Shown here: positions 60,543 to 64,000 of the stretch, piece by piece
How the letters are laid out: every line of letters starts with the position of its first letter
How positions within the stretch are numbered: position 1 is the stretch's first letter
Assembly (NCBI RefSeq): GCF_018736105.1
Contig: NZ_CP076135.1
Coordinates: 434,001-498,000, forward strand
Length of the DNA stretch: 64,000 bases
Origin: Bradyrhizobium sediminis
GTDB taxonomy: Bacteria > Pseudomonadota > Alphaproteobacteria > Rhizobiales > Xanthobacteraceae
Direction: 5' to 3'
Made by a program: the position numbers and the translations under genes
The notes under the pieces: generated by a model
Database searches by the model: none
What the model was told of the DNA's origin: nothing
Seen by the model: the letters and a program-made list of their open reading frames with translations, nothing else

Positions 60543-62159
60543 ATGGCGCAGCAGTCCCACATCCAGTTCGGTTACCGGCGTCATCCCGATCAGGATCGCG
60601 CTGACGGCGACGCGGCGCGTCATCAGGTGGTCGTGGTCGGCGCCGGACCGGTCGGGCTGTCGTTCGCGATCGATCTGGCGCAGCGTGGCCATCGCGTCGT
60701 GCTGCTCGACGATGCCGACCGGATCGGCGAGGGCTCGCGCGCGATCTGCTTCTCCAAGCGCTCGCTGGAATATTGGGACCGGCTCGGCATCGGCCAGCGC
60801 ATGGTCGACAAGGGCGTGGTCTGGAGCGTCGGCAAGATCTTTCACGGCGCCTCGCAGCTCTACCAGTTCAACCTGCTGCCGGAGGAAGGGCACAAGCGGC
60901 CCGCCTTCATCAACCTCCAGCAATTCTATGCCGAGGCCTATCTGGTGGACCGGGTGCGGGAACTTGCCGCGATCGACCTGCGCTGGCGCAACAAGGTGAC
61001 CGGGCTGGAGCAGCGCAACGATCATTCGGTGCTGACGGTCGACACCCCTGAGGGATCCTACCGGCTGCGCGCCGACTACCTCGTCGCCTGCGACGGCGCC
61101 CGGTCGTCGCTGCGGCAGATGGTGGGCGCGGAATTCGCCGGCAAAGTCTTCGAGGATCAGTTTCTGATCGCCGACGTCAAGATGAGCGCGGCATTTCCGA
61201 CCGAACGCTGGTTCTGGTTCGACCCGCCGTTCCATGCCGGCCGGTCGGCGCTGCTGCACCGGCAACCGGACGACATCTGGCGGATCGATCTGCAGCTCAG
61301 TCCGGATGCGGATCCCGCGGTCGAGAAACGGCCGGAGAATGTGCGGCCGCGGATCGCGCGCATGCTGGGGCATGACAAGTTCGAATTCGAATGGATCTCG
61401 CTCTACAAGTTCCAGTGCCGGCGGATGGACAAGTTCATCCACGGCCGCGTGATCTTTGCCGGCGATGCCGCGCACCAGGTCTCGCCGTTCGGCGCGAGGG
61501 GCGCCAATTCGGGCCTCGAAGACGCCGAGAACCTCGCCTGGAAACTCGACCGCGTGCTGCGCAAGCTGTCGCCGGAGGCCCTGCTGGAGAGCTATCATCT
61601 CGAACGCAGCGCTGCGGCCGACGAGAACATTCGCGAATCGACCCGCTCGACCGACTTCATGGCGCCGGTTTCGCGCCAGGAGGCGCGGCTGCGCAAGGCG
61701 GTGCTGTCGCTCGCCAAGGAAACCGAATTCGGCAAGCGCATGATCAACGGCGGCCGGCTTTCGGTTCCCTCGATCTACGATTCGCCGTTGTCGACCGCCG
61801 ACTCAGAGACGTGGCGCGGCGGTCCGCGGCCTGGCGCTTCGATGCCGGACGCGCCGGTTGCCGCACGATCCGGCGATCCCACATATTTGACTGACGCCTT
61901 CATCGAAGCGGGAAAGCGGTTCACGCTGCTGGAATTCGCCAATGGCGCGGCGCCCGAGGTGCCTGATGGCGTCGGCGTGATCCGGATCGGCGGCAAGGAT
62001 GGCCTTGCCGATCCCGCCGGCCTGGTTGGCGCGCGCTACGATGCCGAGCCCGGTACCGCCTATTTGCTGCGGCCGGACGGCTATGTCGCCGCGCGCTTCC
62101 GGCAGCCGACCCGCTCAGCGCTCGACGCCGCGCTGGCGCGCGCAACCGGCACAAATTGA
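60543..62159 (+). CDS. FAD-dependent aromatic monooxygenase (MhpA/PheA-like)
   Basis: 538 residues from the ATG at 60543. Features of group A flavoprotein hydroxylases: VVVVGAGPVGLSFAIDLA dinucleotide fold, ACDGARSSLR (DG motif) and VIFAGDAAHQVSPFGARG (GD motif). The C-terminal thioredoxin-like domain from about residue 420 is also typical. The enzyme hydroxylates a phenolic acid using NAD(P)H and oxygen. It starts a four-gene run that includes homogentisate dioxygenase, so 3-hydroxyphenylacetate to homogentisate is a plausible reaction (inference). Confidence 0.9.
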   Translation: MAQQSHIQFGYRRHPDQDRADGDAARHQVVVVGAGPVGLSFAIDLAQRGHRVVLLDDADRIGEGSRAICFSKRSLEYWDRLGIGQRMVDKGVVWSVGKIFHGASQLYQFNLLPEEGHKRPAFINLQQFYAEAYLVDRVRELAAIDLRWRNKVTGLEQRNDHSVLTVDTPEGSYRLRADYLVACDGARSSLRQMVGAEFAGKVFEDQFLIADVKMSAAFPTERWFWFDPPFHAGRSALLHRQPDDIWRIDLQLSPDADPAVEKRPENVRPRIARMLGHDKFEFEWISLYKFQCRRMDKFIHGRVIFAGDAAHQVSPFGARGANSGLEDAENLAWKLDRVLRKLSPEALLESYHLERSAAADENIRESTRSTDFMAPVSRQEARLRKAVLSLAKETEFGKRMINGGRLSVPSIYDSPLSTADSETWRGGPRPGASMPDAPVAARSGDPTYLTDAFIEAGKRFTLLEFANGAAPEVPDGVGVIRIGGKDGLADPAGLVGARYDAEPGTAYLLRPDGYVAARFRQPTRSALDAALARATGTN

Positions 62160-62169
62160 GGTTCCGGCC

Positions 62170-62397
62170 ATGGCATTATCTACCTCTTCGAATTTCGCCA
62201 AGCCCGACGATGCGTTTCGCGCCGTGGTCGAAGCACATCGCGGGCTGACCGACGATCAGAGCGCCGATCTCGACGCGGCGCTGGTCCTCATTCTGGCCAA
62301 TCACATCGGCGATCTCGCCGTGCTGCGCGAAGCGATTTCGCTGGCGCAGCGGCGGATGGCGGATGCGAGCCAGCAACAACAGCAACAACAGCAGTAA
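62170..62397 (+). CDS. DUF2783 family small protein with polyglutamine tail
   Basis: 75 residues from the ATG at 62170. The core (AHRGLTDDQSADLDAALVLI, then LANHIGDLAVLREAI) matches what I recall as DUF2783, a family found beside aromatic monooxygenases and homogentisate dioxygenase. The C-terminus is eight Gln codons, CAA and CAG mixed, an unusual tail that could vary in length. It starts 10 bases after the monooxygenase stop, so it is co-transcribed. Possibly an accessory subunit for that enzyme. Confidence 0.8.
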   Translation: MALSTSSNFAKPDDAFRAVVEAHRGLTDDQSADLDAALVLILANHIGDLAVLREAISLAQRRMADASQQQQQQQQ

Positions 62398-62416
62398 CGC
62401 AAAGGGAATGGAATTG

Positions 62417-63370
62417 ATGGCCAAGGGTTTCGCATCGACGACCGACATGGCGGAGAAGAAAATCACCTTCTCCGAGATCGGCACCGACCTCTATGCCTTC
62501 ACCGCCGAGGGCGATCCCAATTCGGCCGTGATCGTCGGCGACGACGGCTGCCTCGTGTTCGACGCGCAGGCAACCCCGGCGATGGCCAACAAGGTGATCG
62601 AGCGGGTGCGCAAGGTCACCGACAAGCCGATCAAATATGTGGTGCTGTCGCATTATCACGCGGTGCGGGTGCTCGGCGCCTCCGCCTACAAGGCGCAAGG
62701 CATCGTCGCCTCGCAGGAAACCTACCGGCTGATCGAAGAGCGCGGCCAGCAGGACTGGGATTCCGAATACGGCCGCTTTCCGCGGCTGTTCCAGGATGCC
62801 GAGAGTATCCCCGGCCTGACCTGGCCGACACTGACTTTCGAAGGCGAGATGTCGATCTATCTCGGCAAACGCGAGGTGCGGCTGATGCAGCTCGGCGCCG
62901 GCCACACCTCCGGCGATATCGTGGCGTGGGTGCCGGACGCCGAAGTGATGTTTTCCGGCGACCTGATCGAATACCATTCCGCCTGCTACTGCGGCGACGC
63001 ACATCTGCGCGAATGGCCGATGACGCTCAACGAAATTCGCGCCTTCAATCCCAAGGCGATCGCGCCGGGACGCGGCGACGCGCTAAAGGGCATTGCCACG
63101 GGGCGCGAGGCGATCGCGATGACGCGCGATTTCGTCACTACGCTCTATGGCGCGGCCGAATCGGCGGTCGCCAGGGGCCGCAGCCTCAAGGAAACCATGG
63201 CGGCGGCCCGCGAGGTGATGGATCCGAAGTTTTCCAGCTTTGCGATCTACGAGCACTGCCTGCCGTTCAACGTCTCGCGCGCGTTCGATGAAGCGTCGGG
63301 GATCGACGATCCCGTGATCTGGACCGACAAACGCGACCAGGAAATGTGGGCCGCCTTGCAAGGAGGATGA
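62417..63370 (+). CDS. MBL-fold protein with altered metal-binding motif
   Basis: 317 residues from the ATG at 62417; an ATG at 62408 is close but its ribosome-site spacing is poor. An MBL fold is seen, but the usual H-x-H-x-D-H reads SHYHAVRV at about residues 78-85, so the Asp and third His are Val and Arg. Later ligands are present ([15 protein letters not shown]). The enzyme may use one metal, another residue, or be non-hydrolytic. It is placed between DUF2783 and hmgA, with two bases to the next start, hence part of the aromatic pathway. Confidence 0.88.
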   Translation: MAKGFASTTDMAEKKITFSEIGTDLYAFTAEGDPNSAVIVGDDGCLVFDAQATPAMANKVIERVRKVTDKPIKYVVLSHYHAVRVLGASAYKAQGIVASQETYRLIEERGQQDWDSEYGRFPRLFQDAESIPGLTWPTLTFEGEMSIYLGKREVRLMQLGAGHTSGDIVAWVPDAEVMFSGDLIEYHSACYCGDAHLREWPMTLNEIRAFNPKAIAPGRGDALKGIATGREAIAMTRDFVTTLYGAAESAVARGRSLKETMAAAREVMDPKFSSFAIYEHCLPFNVSRAFDEASGIDDPVIWTDKRDQEMWAALQGG

Positions 63371-63372
63371 CC

Positions 63373-64000
63373 ATGAATATCAACACCTCTCCCGACGTGA
63401 TCGGCCGAAGCTCCGTCAATATCACGCCGGGCTACATGTCCGGCTTCGGCAACAGCTTCGAGACCGAGGCGCTGCCCGGCGCGCTGCCGATCGGGCGCAA
63501 CTCGCCGCAGCGCTGTGCCTATGGGCTCTATGCCGAGCAACTCTCGGGCTCGCCGTTCACCGCGCCGCGCGGCAGCAATGAGCGCTCCTGGCTCTATCGC
63601 ATCAGGCCGTCGGTGAAACATTCCGGCCGCTTCGCCAGGGTCGATGCCGGGCTGTGGCGCACCGCGCCGTGCTTCGAGCAGGAAATATCGGTCGAGCAGT
63701 TGCGCTGGGACCCGGCGCCGATTCCGAAGGAAGACCAGACCTTCCTGCAGGGCGTGCAGACCATGACGACGGCGGGCGACGCCAACACGCAAGCAGGCAT
63801 GGCGGCGCATGTCTACCTCATCACCAAATCGATGGTCGATCAGCATTTCTACAATGCCGACGGCGAGATGATGTTCGTGCCGCAGCAGGGAAGCTTGCGC
63901 TTCGTCACCGAGTTCGGCCGGATCGATGCCGGGCCTGCCGAGATCGTGATAATCCCGCGCGGCGTCAAGTTCCGCGTCGAACTGTCAGGCGGTCCGGCGC
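63373..64000 (+). CDS. hmgA: Homogentisate 1,2-dioxygenase (partial, N-terminal part)
   Basis: At least 209 residues, cut by the window end. The N-terminus [17 protein letters not shown] and the later block [20 protein letters not shown] are typical of HmgA. The metal-binding residues lie beyond the window. The enzyme opens the ring of homogentisate to maleylacetoacetate in tyrosine and phenylacetate degradation. AGGAGG lies six bases before the ATG, two bases after the preceding stop, so it is in the same operon under the MarR regulator. Confidence 0.95.
   Translation, partial: MNINTSPDVIGRSSVNITPGYMSGFGNSFETEALPGALPIGRNSPQRCAYGLYAEQLSGSPFTAPRGSNERSWLYRIRPSVKHSGRFARVDAGLWRTAPCFEQEISVEQLRWDPAPIPKEDQTFLQGVQTMTTAGDANTQAGMAAHVYLITKSMVDQHFYNADGEMMFVPQQGSLRFVTEFGRIDAGPAEIVIIPRGVKFRVELSGGPA

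Overview
The window looks like chromosomal DNA of a Bradyrhizobium/Rhodopseudomonas-type alphaproteobacterium. This rests on the high GC content, the protein families present, boxes like FixK/FNR sites, and several families of short palindromic repeats of the kind scattered through Bradyrhizobium genomes (inference from recalled family knowledge, no search run). It holds 57 protein genes (two cut by the window ends, one very small and tentative) and two decayed or frameshifted genes. I saw no rRNA, convincing tRNA, insertion sequence, phage or CRISPR array.

Layout. 1-0.6 kb: the start of a periplasmic adaptor of an RND/heavy-metal efflux pump, with FixK/FNR-like boxes upstream. 0.8-6.6 kb: a TetR regulator divergent from a six-gene acyl-CoA catabolic operon (SCP2-type thiolase, two hotdog hydratase subunits, SDR, acyl-CoA dehydrogenase, enoyl-CoA hydratase), with a 16-bp palindrome over the promoter. 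6.8-12.4 kb: small and regulatory genes (degenerate REC-EAL protein, cold shock protein, a LuxR-type regulator fused to a kinase-like domain, a lone CheY). 13.4-18.6 kb: chemotaxis cluster cheA(hybrid)-cheW-cheY-cheR plus a PilZ-like gene, without cheB. 19-23.8 kb: a FixJ-like regulator, a large hybrid histidine kinase and a single-domain receiver. 24-29.5 kb: sugar-acid dehydratase, RraA-like protein, flavin reductase, oligopeptidase B. 29.8-32.3 kb: an MBOAT acyltransferase coupled to an SGNH-like partner. 32.4-38.8 kb: an ABC importer with two tandem paralogous Tat-exported binding proteins, beside a class V aminotransferase. 38.9-42.4 kb: LssY-C protein, secreted nuclease, and a large protein resembling a terpenoid cyclase. 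42.8-57.4 kb: a cell-envelope/cAMP region: two pseudo-caspases, two paralogous efflux adaptors, a class III nucleotide cyclase, an AsmA protein, a Crp/Fnr regulator, an RND pump and an OmpA-like protein. 57.7-64 kb: lactonase-like MBL protein, dehydrogenase, RidA, and a MarR-controlled aromatic cluster (FAD hydroxylase, DUF2783, MBL, hmgA).

The strongest candidate for something undescribed is the 42-57 kb region. Two paralogous caspase-fold proteins have lost both catalytic residues in parallel (His to Tyr/Phe, Cys to Ser), one carries a proline-rich linker and TPRs, and each has a closely related membrane-fusion adaptor nearby. CRP-type sites (TGTGA-N6-TCACA or close) lie upstream of the crp-like gene, of the cyclase-like 577-residue protein (where the site sits exactly 41.5 bp from the start point predicted from a good -10 box), near both pseudo-caspases, and before a tiny ORF at 9.2 kb. 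A nucleotide cyclase gene lies between them. A second regulatory link is an identical palindrome, CCCGT-N6-ACGGG, upstream of two LuxR/FixJ-type regulators 8 kb apart whose DNA-binding domains are close paralogues.
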